NCBI GenBank assembly: GCA_026707745.1
Contig: JAPOWG010000036.1
Location: forward strand, 62,001 to 126,000
Direction of reading: 5' to 3'
Origin: Chloroflexota bacterium
GTDB taxonomy: Bacteria; Chloroflexota; Anaerolineae; Aggregatilineales; Phototrophicaceae
Length of the DNA: 64,000 nucleotides
Both the position numbers and the translations under genes were made by a program. The notes beneath the pieces are model-generated. The model made no database searches and had not been told where the DNA came from. It worked only from the letters and a program-made list of their open reading frames with translations. Shown here in pieces: positions 35,891-44,569 of this stretch (positions are counted from its first letter, which is position 1; each line of letters begins with the position of its first letter).

Positions 35891-36055
35891 TCAGGTCTGG
35901 TCGTTGCCCGCCTTGGACATTATCAGTCCGATAAGCAATCCCAGCATGACGCCGGTAGGCATTCCCAAAGTTACATTGCCTATGCTAAGGCCGAACAAAA
36001 CACCCACCGCCAAACCAATTACGATACCAACAGCGAACAGTAGATTAGGTTGCAT
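35891..36055 (-). CDS. 54-residue glycine-rich membrane peptide
   Basis: Starts at the ATG 36053-36055 with GGAG nine bases upstream and ends TGA at 35891. It reads MQPNLLFAVGIVIGLAVGVL, a short linker with GNVTLGMPTG, then VMLGLLIGLIMSKAG and NDQT. Two hydrophobic helices with small-residue (Gly) faces form a hairpin. It resembles small glycine-zipper membrane proteins found near transport genes; function unknown. It precedes the permease gene by about 80 bases on the same strand. Confidence 0.65.
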   Translation of the reverse strand: MQPNLLFAVGIVIGLAVGVLFGLSIGNVTLGMPTGVMLGLLIGLIMSKAGNDQT

Positions 36056-36159
36056 GTCCCAAGCTCCACATCCTTAGGAAGCTGCTGCCGCGGACGCTGC
36101 TCGGTTCCCATCTTGTTTAATACCAATAGTACCTATTCCCAGCCCCATCAATGCCGGCT

Positions 36160-37947
36160 CTAGGAATGACCGTTGAACGCCCCTGACATGCCGCTGCCAT
36201 TCCCTCCGCCGACAGCGACCCGGTATATGACCTCGTGGTGCTCGAAGCCCGCTTTCATCTTCGTGGGCGCGATTGCATCGGCTTCGAAGTGATCCTTGAC
36301 CAATTCATAGGTGTCGGCGCTGATGATAATCTCACCGGGTTCCGCGTTTTCTTGCAAGAATTTGCTGTCTTCGGTCGCTTCGCCCAAGGCGGCGAATTCA
36401 ATGCGGTTGGCTCCGCCTACCATACCTAGAACCGAAAGCCCGGTGTGGATGCCGATGCCAAAATGTAGTTGATGACCGGGATCAACGACTTCGTGCAGCG
36501 CAAATACTTCTTCCATAATCTTTTGCGCCGCCCGCAATGCGCGCAGGGCATGATCCGTTTGATGATTCAGCTGCGTATTCCACAGAGCAGTGATCGCGTC
36601 GCCCAAATACTTGTCGACGATTCCATCGTGAGACGTGATCGCGTCGCTCGCTGCGCCCAGGTAGCGATTGACGACGCGCATGAGGTCTTCCGGTTGCAGG
36701 TACTCGCTGAAAGCGGTGAAACCGCGCATATCAGCAAACATCGCGGAGATCGTCCGTTCGGTCGGGCTGGTATCGAATTCACTGATCGAGCCGATGTTTT
36801 CCAGCAGCGCCTCGGAGACAAAAGTGCCCAATAGACGCCTCTGTTCTTCCTGCTCTTTGCGTTCAGTCAAATCGTCGATCACCAGAGCGACGCCATGATT
36901 GACCTGGTCCTCGCCACGCAGTGGGCTGGCCACAACTTGCCAGTACTTTTGCTGCCCATGCAATTCAAAGCGCTCGGCCCAGATATGTTGCATCTGTTCG
37001 TTCCGGACCATTTCAACATTCTCGTGAAAATGCTCTGTGACACCGTGCAAGACTTCGCGCAAGGACAAACCATTGCAATCCTCGTTGTTGATTCCCGTAA
37101 TACCTTCCACGGCTTCATTGCAGACGAGAACGCAGTTCTCGCCGTTGATCGTAATCACGCCGGACCCGATCGAGGCGAATATGTTGGACAAGCGAATCTG
37201 CATCTCTTCAACCAGCGCCATTTGCGCGCGAATATCTTCAAAAAGGCGCGCGTTCTCAATGGCCACGGCGGCCTGCTGTCCGAAGCTGGTTAAGAGGTCA
37301 AGCTCGTTTTCCTTGAACAAGCCCGCCATGACGCGGTTGTCACAATAGGCGACGCCGATGACCTCGTCGCGCACTTTGAGCGGTACCGCCAAGATGCTAA
37401 GCAAAGCAAAGCCGGCGATGCTTTCGCTATGCGCCAAACTGTCCTCGGCCCCGGCATTCACCGTCAGCAGCGGCTCCCCGCTTTCAACCACCTGATTGAT
37501 GATGGTCCAACTGACGATGCGCCCGCCGATGGCGGTCTCCTCCGCGCTTAGGCCACGGGCGACCGTGAACTCCAATTCGCCGCTATGCCGATTCTTCAAA
37601 ACAATATAACCGCGCTCCGCCTGTGTAAGCTGGATCACAGTTTCCATGACCTGGTTGAGCACTTCATCGGTCTCTTGCGCCGAGTTGATTAGGGCGGTCG
37701 TATCTGCCAGGCGCCGCAGTTGCTGCAGTTTCATGTGGGAATCGACGAGGCCGACCGACAGCGTGTCGATACTCGAGCGCAGCGTCCACAGCCTGTCGAT
37801 CGCATTGACGGGCAGTTTGATGCCGCGCTGCTGCAACAAGGCTTGCTGCTTTTCCAGCAAGCTCTTGGCCTCGTCCGTCCGCTGCTTCAGTCCCTTCAGT
37901 TGCGTCTGGATGGCGGTGAATCCGCCTGATGCCGCTGCTTGGCTCAT
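36160..37947 (-). CDS. GAF-PAS-class III cyclase, catalytic C1-like half
   Basis: 595 aa, soluble. An N-terminal coiled coil (10-85), GAF domain (about 90-235; ERGYIVLKNRHSGELEF ... VPLKVRDEVIGVAYCDNRV), PAS domain (245-365), then the cyclase domain (395-555). Both metal-binding aspartates are present: Asp406 in FADMRGFT and Asp450 in DKYLGDAI. The transition-state Asn and Arg are lost: in EFAALGEATEDSKFLQ, Glu526 stands where Asn is expected and Phe530 where Arg is expected. It therefore cannot form a complete site as a homodimer. The upstream gene, overlapping by four bases, supplies exactly the missing residues. Regulation by ligand or redox through GAF and PAS is expected from the domain layout. 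Confidence 0.92.
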   Translation of the reverse strand: MSQAAASGGFTAIQTQLKGLKQRTDEAKSLLEKQQALLQQRGIKLPVNAIDRLWTLRSSIDTLSVGLVDSHMKLQQLRRLADTTALINSAQETDEVLNQVMETVIQLTQAERGYIVLKNRHSGELEFTVARGLSAEETAIGGRIVSWTIINQVVESGEPLLTVNAGAEDSLAHSESIAGFALLSILAVPLKVRDEVIGVAYCDNRVMAGLFKENELDLLTSFGQQAAVAIENARLFEDIRAQMALVEEMQIRLSNIFASIGSGVITINGENCVLVCNEAVEGITGINNEDCNGLSLREVLHGVTEHFHENVEMVRNEQMQHIWAERFELHGQQKYWQVVASPLRGEDQVNHGVALVIDDLTERKEQEEQRRLLGTFVSEALLENIGSISEFDTSPTERTISAMFADMRGFTAFSEYLQPEDLMRVVNRYLGAASDAITSHDGIVDKYLGDAITALWNTQLNHQTDHALRALRAAQKIMEEVFALHEVVDPGHQLHFGIGIHTGLSVLGMVGGANRIEFAALGEATEDSKFLQENAEPGEIIISADTYELVKDHFEADAIAPTKMKAGFEHHEVIYRVAVGGGNGSGMSGAFNGHS

Positions 37948-39746
37948 GTGCTTCGATACACCTCGTAGGCCTGCATTCCCTGGGAAAGTCCCTTTCCAAA
38001 GATCGGATCGCGGGGACGGAACTGATATGTCAGTCGACCGTTATTGTAATGCTCGATGTGGTCCAATGTTTGCTGCACGATGGTGATGGTGCCCCGGGCA
38101 GCATTTTCTTGTATGCGTTTGGATGTGTTTATGGAATGGCCGAGCGCGGTGAATTCGCGGCGATTGAAGCTGCCGACATTGCCGAGCGTGGCTTCGCCAG
38201 TATACATCCCGATGATGTAATAGTGCGGCTCCGGCCGAATACCCAATTCCCGGTACAAGATCTCAAAGTGTTCGCGCATCAGCAGGGCGCACTCGAGCGC
38301 TTGCTGGGCGTGGTTGACTTCGGGATTGAGCTGCGTATTGAAGAGCGCCATGACTTCGTTGCCCATGTATTTGTCGATGATGCCGCCACATTTGTGGATA
38401 CAGGCAGTGGCTACGGCCTGGTACTGGTTGATGATCTTCAGTTTGTCGCTGGGGGAAACATCCGGCATGGTATGCCAGGGACGCACATCGGCGAAGATAC
38501 ACGTTACCTCGCGGCGCATGCCGCCCATTTCGATGTTGGCAATTTCATTGATTTGATCAACCATGCCCTCGGGCAAGATCCGTTTCATGGCGTTGATTGT
38601 GGTTTCGTGCTCGTGCAAGTGCGTGACATCGTCCATGACCATGGTCACGCCTTGGGTCATATCGTTATTGTCTTTAAGCGGCGAAAGCGAAAGCGCCAGC
38701 GCCACTTGCCCCCGACCAGGCAACTCTGCGCTTAGCTCCAACGTATGATCGGCATCCTGCTGTTTGACCAATTCCAACTGTTCTGTTAGCTGCAGCGCGG
38801 AGTTCTTGAGCACGTGATCCAAATCGAAGCCTACCGCGACATCTGGCGTCACACTCAGTATCTCGGAAGCCGCACGGTTAAAGGTATGCACCAGGTCGTT
38901 CGAATCGCTGGCGATGATGCCGCTGCCTACCGAAGAGAAAATGTTGTCCATTAACTCCTTGACCTGAGTGATTTCCGCCAGGATTTGTTCGGCATGCGTA
39001 TACATGCGAGCATTGGCAATTGCCACCGCGACGGTATTGGCGAAAGCCATCATCAAGTTCTTTTCTCGTTGCGTGAAGACTCCCGATACCAGGCGATTAT
39101 CGACATAAACTACACCGATAGTTTCATCCTTGTATTGCAGCGGTACACAAAGCACCGATCGTAAAGTGAAGTTGATGATGCTCTGCTGATTCGCCAGACG
39201 TTCGTCCTTGAAAGCATTATCCGCTAGCAGCGCCTCGCCCGTATTCATGACCTCGTTGACGACCGTCATGCTGATTTGCGGCCGATCGCCGCCAGTAACA
39301 CCCGTGCCAAGGACACCGCTCTCGTTGCTCACGCGAAATTCCATCTCGCCGGTTTCAGGATGTTTCAAGATGACATATCCGCGTTCGGCATTGGTCAACA
39401 TGATGACCAACTCCATGGTCTCGTGCAGGACAACATCAACATCGAGCGAAGTAGTGATGCGTGTCGACATTTCCGAGAGAGCCCGCAACTGCTGCAGCTC
39501 GGTCTGTTCCGACAAGACGTTATTTTCCAGTTGTTTGAAATCCTGCTTGATGGACTCGAGCGTGTCGAGGATCACGGGGGGCATCGCCAGTCGATGGCGA
39601 CGGAGCAATTCCCGCTGCGCGACGAGCGTCTTATTGATCTGATCAATCAATTCTTCCAGATGTCGCAGTTCCGCTACGGGGTTGGCGCTTGTTGATTCAA
39701 CTTCCGACATTTGGCTAGCTTGCTCCACATCTCCGTCGCTAAACAT
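37944..39746 (-). CDS. GAF-PAS-class III cyclase, C2-like half with lost metal Asp
   Basis: 600 aa with the same order: coiled coil (25-95), GAF (about 98-250; ERGYVILKHPETGEMEF ... VPLQYKDETIGVVYVDNRL), PAS (260-375) and cyclase domain (408-560). Metal residue 1 is Asp420 (IFADVRPWH); metal residue 2 is Asn463 in DKYMGNEVMALF, where the family has Asp. The partner-site residues are intact: Lys459 and Thr533 (EFTALG) for adenine recognition, Asn540 and Arg544 in HSINTSKRIQ. ATG at 39746; a later ATG (39710) is possible. It is translated first and its stop overlaps the start of the second cyclase (ATGA). The pair probably makes cAMP as a heterodimer; purine specificity is inferred from the Lys/Thr pair. 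Confidence 0.92.
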   Translation of the reverse strand: MFSDGDVEQASQMSEVESTSANPVAELRHLEELIDQINKTLVAQRELLRRHRLAMPPVILDTLESIKQDFKQLENNVLSEQTELQQLRALSEMSTRITTSLDVDVVLHETMELVIMLTNAERGYVILKHPETGEMEFRVSNESGVLGTGVTGGDRPQISMTVVNEVMNTGEALLADNAFKDERLANQQSIINFTLRSVLCVPLQYKDETIGVVYVDNRLVSGVFTQREKNLMMAFANTVAVAIANARMYTHAEQILAEITQVKELMDNIFSSVGSGIIASDSNDLVHTFNRAASEILSVTPDVAVGFDLDHVLKNSALQLTEQLELVKQQDADHTLELSAELPGRGQVALALSLSPLKDNNDMTQGVTMVMDDVTHLHEHETTINAMKRILPEGMVDQINEIANIEMGGMRREVTCIFADVRPWHTMPDVSPSDKLKIINQYQAVATACIHKCGGIIDKYMGNEVMALFNTQLNPEVNHAQQALECALLMREHFEILYRELGIRPEPHYYIIGMYTGEATLGNVGSFNRREFTALGHSINTSKRIQENAARGTITIVQQTLDHIEHYNNGRLTYQFRPRDPIFGKGLSQGMQAYEVYRST

Positions 39747-40064
39747 GAAACCAGGCGAAGCGCCAAGTTTACACCGCGCCTCGGACTTCGCTGTTCATGA
39801 TTCAAGGTCAGCGGCAAAGCTGCTCAGCAGTAGCGAATCGTCGCGCGCTCCGCTCCGCAACAATCTACATTTAGCATTACAACCTTGCCGCGAACGTCAG
39901 CGCAGATGCCAATCTCGATGGCAACGCGTCCGTTCCGCACATTTGGACCACTAACCTGTTTTACAAGTGAGTATACTTGCTAAGTAAGCCACATGCAATT
40001 GTCGCGCCACTTGGCGAACGCCCTTAACAAGACCGGCAACATCCCCAATCCCAGCCTCCTTCGC
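39747..40064. other. Intergenic region upstream of the cyclase pair
   Basis: No gene is supported. The plus-strand frame at 39993 is a shadow of the oxidoreductase 3' end. The region near 39955-39985 is AT-rich (TGAGTATACTTGCTAAGTAA), and the promoter of the minus-strand cyclase operon should lie at about 39750-39900. No clear hairpin is seen. Confidence 0.4.
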
Positions 40065-41375
40065 TCAGTCTTGCAAGATAAGCGAGGCGGCGCGGCGACC
40101 GATCTCGACGGCATAGTTGGTACCGCGATCCCAGGGGTAAACTTGCGACATGCTCGCCCAATAAAGACCAGGGATCGGCGTCTGCAAGCCGGGAATATTT
40201 CGGCTATGATAAAGTTCTGGAACAGGCTGAGCGTAGGGCGCGCGCCATACCCAGCTTTTGCGGATCCATTCTTTGCCGAAACTGGGATTGATCTTCCGCA
40301 GCGCGGGAATGAAGCGTTCAACTAGCGCGGCTTCGCTCAGTTGGAAATACTCGTGATCGGGCGGCACATAATCGCCACAATAAATGATGTGATCACCTCC
40401 GTAGCGCTCTCGCGAGATGAAATTGGTATGCTCCACCAGCGCCAAAAAGGGAAAGGCTGACTGTGACTTGTCGGCAGTGGTCGCTGGCAGATTCAGCCAG
40501 TAGGTATCATCTGGCATAAGCGGTCGTCTCAAGGCAAACACCACGCACAAGCCACCGATGCTCTTGAGTGCAGCGAGCGTCTTGCCATAAGCCGTATCCG
40601 CCAAGCCATCCGTCAAGCGCAACATCAAGCTGGGCGAGGTGGTACTGAGGACGCGGTCAAATGGAACTTCGTTCCCGCATGTCATCAGCGCCGGGGCGCC
40701 ATCGCGGGGGCGTATGCGTTCGGCGCGCGCGCCAAGCCGAATCTCCACGCCTTTTTCCCGCAGTTGCCGCGCCAACTCATCGAGAAAAGCCTGGAATCCG
40801 CCAACATAGGTACCCAGCTTGAGCGTGCGCTTGACGATGCGCGCCCACATGAAGGACATGGGCACTTTGTCATACTGCTCGGCGAATTTGCCGATCAAGA
40901 GTGGTTTGAAGAATTTTTCATAGGCTTCATCCCCCATCCAGCGCCGCATCCAGGCATCCGCCGTCACCTCCTCAAAGGGCTGCCAGCGGGGCGACAGTTT
41001 GACAAACATGCCTGCCAGGGCCATGCGCATGGTAGCGATGGGCGACAAGGGCAACAATAGCGCCGAGGGCGAGATCTCGCTGCGAACCAACTTACCGTCA
41101 ACCCAGTAGCTGGTCTTGGGGCGCGGGAAAATGACCTTGTCGCGCACGCCCATCTCGCTCGCCAAGTTCAGGATATCGTGGTCATTGGCGAACCAATGAT
41201 GGTAGAACTTCTCCAGCGTCCAGTCCCAGTTATCGTCTTTGAATCCGGCAGCCAAGCCACCGACTTGATCGGCGGCTTCGAAGATGGTGACTTGATGTCC
41301 GGCGCGGACGAGGTCCCAGGCTGCCGCCAGCCCGGCCGCGCCGGCCCCGATGATGCCGATTTTGAGTCTGCTCAT
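40065..41375 (-). CDS. FAD/NAD(P)-dependent amine oxidase-like oxidoreductase
   Basis: 436 aa from the ATG at 41375 (AGAGG upstream); the longer frame is non-coding extension. The N-terminal dinucleotide fold is KIGIIGAGAAGLAAAWDLVR then VTIFEAADQVGGLAAGF (GxGxxG and the acidic residue after the second strand). Further features of the amine oxidase/UDP-galactopyranose mutase-like superfamily are GGFQAFLDELARQLREKGVE, RVLSTTSPSLMLRL and the C-terminal GLYWASMSQVYPWDRGTNYA. Cytoplasmic. Often found in glycan or lipid-linked sugar pathways; the substrate is unknown. It runs toward the cyclase operon on the same strand. Confidence 0.85.
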   Translation of the reverse strand: MSRLKIGIIGAGAAGLAAAWDLVRAGHQVTIFEAADQVGGLAAGFKDDNWDWTLEKFYHHWFANDHDILNLASEMGVRDKVIFPRPKTSYWVDGKLVRSEISPSALLLPLSPIATMRMALAGMFVKLSPRWQPFEEVTADAWMRRWMGDEAYEKFFKPLLIGKFAEQYDKVPMSFMWARIVKRTLKLGTYVGGFQAFLDELARQLREKGVEIRLGARAERIRPRDGAPALMTCGNEVPFDRVLSTTSPSLMLRLTDGLADTAYGKTLAALKSIGGLCVVFALRRPLMPDDTYWLNLPATTADKSQSAFPFLALVEHTNFISRERYGGDHIIYCGDYVPPDHEYFQLSEAALVERFIPALRKINPSFGKEWIRKSWVWRAPYAQPVPELYHSRNIPGLQTPIPGLYWASMSQVYPWDRGTNYAVEIGRRAASLILQD

Positions 41376-41488
41376 GCCGAGCCTCTGACGCCTCAAGAGT
41401 TCATAATGTGAGATTGTACACAGATTTGGGTTATTAGGCGCGATTAGCGCTTGGCATGATGACGGCGATTCTTGTACGGGCAACCATG

Positions 41489-42556
41489 CTATTCCGCGTA
41501 GGTCTCCCCCGACAAGCGCCAACTCGACCGGGCCTCGAAGTCAAGTCCGCTGCGCTGGCCCGCAAGAAAACGATAGTGAGCGGCGGCGGCGATCATGGCC
41601 GCGTTGTCGGTGCAGAGCGCCAAGGGCGGATAGCGCACCGGCAGCCTGCTCTCCTCCCGCATCTTATGCCGTAGCATCTGATTGGCGCTGACGCCGCCGG
41701 ACAACCATATTTCCGTACAATGAAACTGGCGCGCCGCCCTGATCGTGACGCGCGTCAAGGCCTCAGTCACCGCACCCTGAAAGGCGGCGGCCACGTCGGC
41801 GATATCGATATCGTAGCGTAGTTGCGCGCGTTTTTCGGCGCCGCGGCGGCGCTTTCGTTGACCAGGACCCGTCGGCTGAACCGTGACCTGACGCAGGACA
41901 GCCGTCTTGAGCCCGCTGAAACTGAAATCGTAGGGGCTGCCGGTTTGGGCGATGGGGAAGCTATAGGCAGTGGCGTCGCCGTTTCGAGCCGCTCGTTCGA
42001 TAGCCGGTCCGCCGGGAAAGGGCAAGCCGAGGGTGCGCCCCACTTTGTCAAAGGCTTCGCCCGCCGCGTCGTCAATGGTGCCGCCCAGGCGGCGATACTC
42101 GCCGTGACCGGTCATCAGCAGGAGTTCGCTATGTCCGCCGGAGGCGATCAAGACGACGACCGGGAAGTGGATATCGGCGTTGTTGGGTTCGAGCAGGAGC
42201 GAATAGACATGCCCTTCCAGGTGGTTGATGCCCAGCAGCGGTTTGTCCGTCGCCAGCGCCAGTCCCTTGGCGAAGTTGATGCCGACCAGCAGCGAGCCGA
42301 TCAAACCGGGTCCTTGCGTGACGGCGATGGCGTCAAGCTGCTGGTAGCATACGTCGGCTTCGTCCATCGCTCGGTTGACAACCGCGCTGATGGATTCGGC
42401 ATGGGCGCGGGAGGCCACCTCGGGGAAGACGCCGCCGAATTGCGCGTGCAAGTCAAGCTGCGAAGAAACCACGTTGGAATGAGCGACGCGGCCGTCGCTG
42501 ACGACGGCGGCCGCCGTGTCATCGCAGGAGGTTTCGATGCCGAGGATGGTTGTCAT
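41489..42556 (-). CDS. tsaD: tRNA N6-adenosine threonylcarbamoyltransferase
   Basis: 355 aa. It begins MTTILGIETSCDDTAAAVV (ASKHA nucleotide fold), has the metal-binding His pair His112/His116 in NHLEGHVYSLL, VVLIASGGHSELLLM, DDAAGEAFDKVGRTLGLPFP and GGVSANQMLRHKM. TsaD transfers the threonylcarbamoyl group to A37 of tRNAs reading ANN codons, with TsaB and TsaE. Those partners are not in the window. Normal length. Confidence 0.96.
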   Translation of the reverse strand: MTTILGIETSCDDTAAAVVSDGRVAHSNVVSSQLDLHAQFGGVFPEVASRAHAESISAVVNRAMDEADVCYQQLDAIAVTQGPGLIGSLLVGINFAKGLALATDKPLLGINHLEGHVYSLLLEPNNADIHFPVVVLIASGGHSELLLMTGHGEYRRLGGTIDDAAGEAFDKVGRTLGLPFPGGPAIERAARNGDATAYSFPIAQTGSPYDFSFSGLKTAVLRQVTVQPTGPGQRKRRRGAEKRAQLRYDIDIADVAAAFQGAVTEALTRVTIRAARQFHCTEIWLSGGVSANQMLRHKMREESRLPVRYPPLALCTDNAAMIAAAAHYRFLAGQRSGLDFEARSSWRLSGETYAE

Positions 42557-42668
42557 AGTCTTGCTCGATTGAGCACTAAACCGTGAGCGGCAATTGTAGC
42601 ACTGAATTTGATTCGCGCGGATGTATAATGGGGGTCAGTCACAGCGCTATGGGCGAGAGAGGCGCGTC

Positions 42669-43790
42669 ATGTACAAGTCGTTTCGAGTGAAGAATTTCCG
42701 CTGCTTCAAGGACTTGCAGATCAACGATCTGGGTCGGGTGAATTTGATTGCCGGGAAGAATAATACTGGCAAGACGGCTCTGATGGAGGCGATGTACATT
42801 TTGGCGGGAGATCGTGATCCAAGGATCCTATTAAGAAAAAACCTCCGCACTGCGTACAGGCTGTCGTGGGACAGTGAGCAGCATGATGCCGCACTTAACG
42901 CTAGCGACATTATCAACTGGAGTACCATATTCCGGAATCTGGCTACTGAACATAACATCGAATTGTATGCAGCGCTCGACCGCCCATTACTCCCGCTGTT
43001 CTTGGACAGCACGACAATGTCAAGCACGTTACGACAATTTCCTCGGGATAGCGCTGACTATTATAAAATAGTGGGTGACTTCTTTTTTGATGACATTGCA
43101 ACGGTTGCACAACCCGATCTGCTGCAAATTAAGTCCGAACATTCCGACAAAACCGAACATCTTCTGATAGTGGGCAACAGAGTGATAGGTTTGACAGGAG
43201 TCTCCAAGAAACCATTCGAGTCAGAGTTCATTGGTACACGGGACAAACAGGGGGATCGTATCAATGCAAAGCGATTTAGCGACCTGAGGCGAAGCGTAGG
43301 CACATCAAATCTTTGCAAAGTATTACGAGTAATTGAACCTAGGATTTCAGGCTTAGAACTACTTTACGACGGTTATCGAACGCTGATCTTTGCCGACATA
43401 GGTTTAGATCGGTTGTTGGCTCTAAGTGGTCTTGGAGAAGGTATCCAAAGAATGGCAAGTCTTACGCTGGCGATGACCGACCGTTCAATCGGCTTGCTAT
43501 TCATCGATGAAATCGAAAACGGCATCCATTATTCAGTGCAGAAAGACGTCTGGAAAGCCATTGGCCAACTTGCGCGCGAGCTGGACGTCCAAGTCTTCGC
43601 CACCACGCACAGCCTGGAAATGATCCGGGCGGCTTACGAAGCGTTCAGCGAGGAAGGGAATCTCGATGAGTTCCGCTATCACCGCCTGGACCGTGATCGC
43701 GATACCGGTGAAATTGAAGCTGTAACCTACAATGAACTCGATCTAGACGCCGTAGCAACATTCGACTTTGACTACGAGGTTCGCGGATGA
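42669..43790 (+). CDS. SMC/RecF-like AAA ATPase (AAA_15/21) of a two-gene module
   Basis: 373 aa from the ATG at 42669, with GAGAGG upstream; the earlier in-frame ATG has none. N-terminus MYKSFRVKNFRCFKDLQIND with Walker A AGKNNTGKTAL at about residues 27-37. Near the C-terminus is the ABC-like LGEGIQRMASLTLAM, Walker B IGLLFIDEIENGIHYS and switch His in VFATTHSLEMIRAAYEAF. The following gene, overlapping by four bases, has a Toprim-like motif set, so this is a split OLD-like arrangement. The central part (about 42820-43500) is AT-rich while the ATPase cores match the host. A -10 TATAAT lies at 42624-42629. Confidence 0.87.
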   Translation: MYKSFRVKNFRCFKDLQINDLGRVNLIAGKNNTGKTALMEAMYILAGDRDPRILLRKNLRTAYRLSWDSEQHDAALNASDIINWSTIFRNLATEHNIELYAALDRPLLPLFLDSTTMSSTLRQFPRDSADYYKIVGDFFFDDIATVAQPDLLQIKSEHSDKTEHLLIVGNRVIGLTGVSKKPFESEFIGTRDKQGDRINAKRFSDLRRSVGTSNLCKVLRVIEPRISGLELLYDGYRTLIFADIGLDRLLALSGLGEGIQRMASLTLAMTDRSIGLLFIDEIENGIHYSVQKDVWKAIGQLARELDVQVFATTHSLEMIRAAYEAFSEEGNLDEFRYHRLDRDRDTGEIEAVTYNELDLDAVATFDFDYEVRG

Positions 43791-44476
43791 CAACTCCGAT
43801 TCCCGACGATAAATCATGTTTGCTACTTGTTGAGGGAGCGGACGACGAAGCATTCTTCAGCCAGCTTGTATCGCGTCTAAATCATCCGCAAGCATCTCAA
43901 CTGCACATAATGACTTATGGCGGCAAAGATCAACTAAGCGAACGCTTACGCGAATACATGAGAGATCCGAACTTTAAGCACATATCACGCCTTGGGATTG
44001 TACGCGACCAAGATTTCAACACTCATGCCTTCAACAGTGTGCTTACTCATATTAGGCGAGCTAACCGACGCAACACGCGCAAGCTGCCTTATCCCAAATA
44101 CCCGCGACAATTGTCAATCGGATATCCTCAAGTCGCCGTTCTTCTCTTGCCCTCAGATGATAGAGAAGGAATGTTGGAAGACCTTGTGCTCGATATGGTG
44201 AGCGAGGACCCGATAATGGCTTGTGTAGAGAACTACTTTTGCTGTTTGAAAGAAAAGCAGGTAGACATTCAGCACAATATGGACCGACTGCCAAAGGCCA
44301 AAGTCCGTGTGTTTGTCAATGGCAAAAACGTAGAAAGAAAAAACAGTAATCGAAAGGAGGCTACACGCATATCACTACAATATATTTTCACTGCCCGTTG
44401 GTGGCAAGAAGCGTTCTGGGATCATGTGTGTTTGAAACAGGCAAAGGCCTTCCTCAGCCATCTTCTTGCGCCCTAG
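43787..44476 (+). CDS. DUF3226 / Toprim-like protein paired with the ATPase
   Basis: 229 aa. The N-terminal phrase LLLVEGADDEAFFSQLV carries the Toprim Glu; the later LGIVRDQDFNTHAF carries the DxD acidic pair; GKDQLSERLREYM lies between them. These match the DUF3226 family, which is Toprim-related and typically follows an AAA ATPase. Toprim domains in OLD-family nucleases cut nucleic acid with two metal ions. The start overlaps the ATPase stop (ATGA), so translation is coupled. Composition is AT-rich. A defence or nucleic-acid-repair role is inferred from fold and pairing. Confidence 0.8.
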   Translation: MTTPIPDDKSCLLLVEGADDEAFFSQLVSRLNHPQASQLHIMTYGGKDQLSERLREYMRDPNFKHISRLGIVRDQDFNTHAFNSVLTHIRRANRRNTRKLPYPKYPRQLSIGYPQVAVLLLPSDDREGMLEDLVLDMVSEDPIMACVENYFCCLKEKQVDIQHNMDRLPKAKVRVFVNGKNVERKNSNRKEATRISLQYIFTARWWQEAFWDHVCLKQAKAFLSHLLAP

Positions 44477-44569
44477 CGCCGGACCCGGCTGAAACTAGAC
44501 GCACGGCATTTACGATATACAATGTACTATAAGTTAAGCCACCCCGCCTAAGGTAATCGTGGAGCCCCT

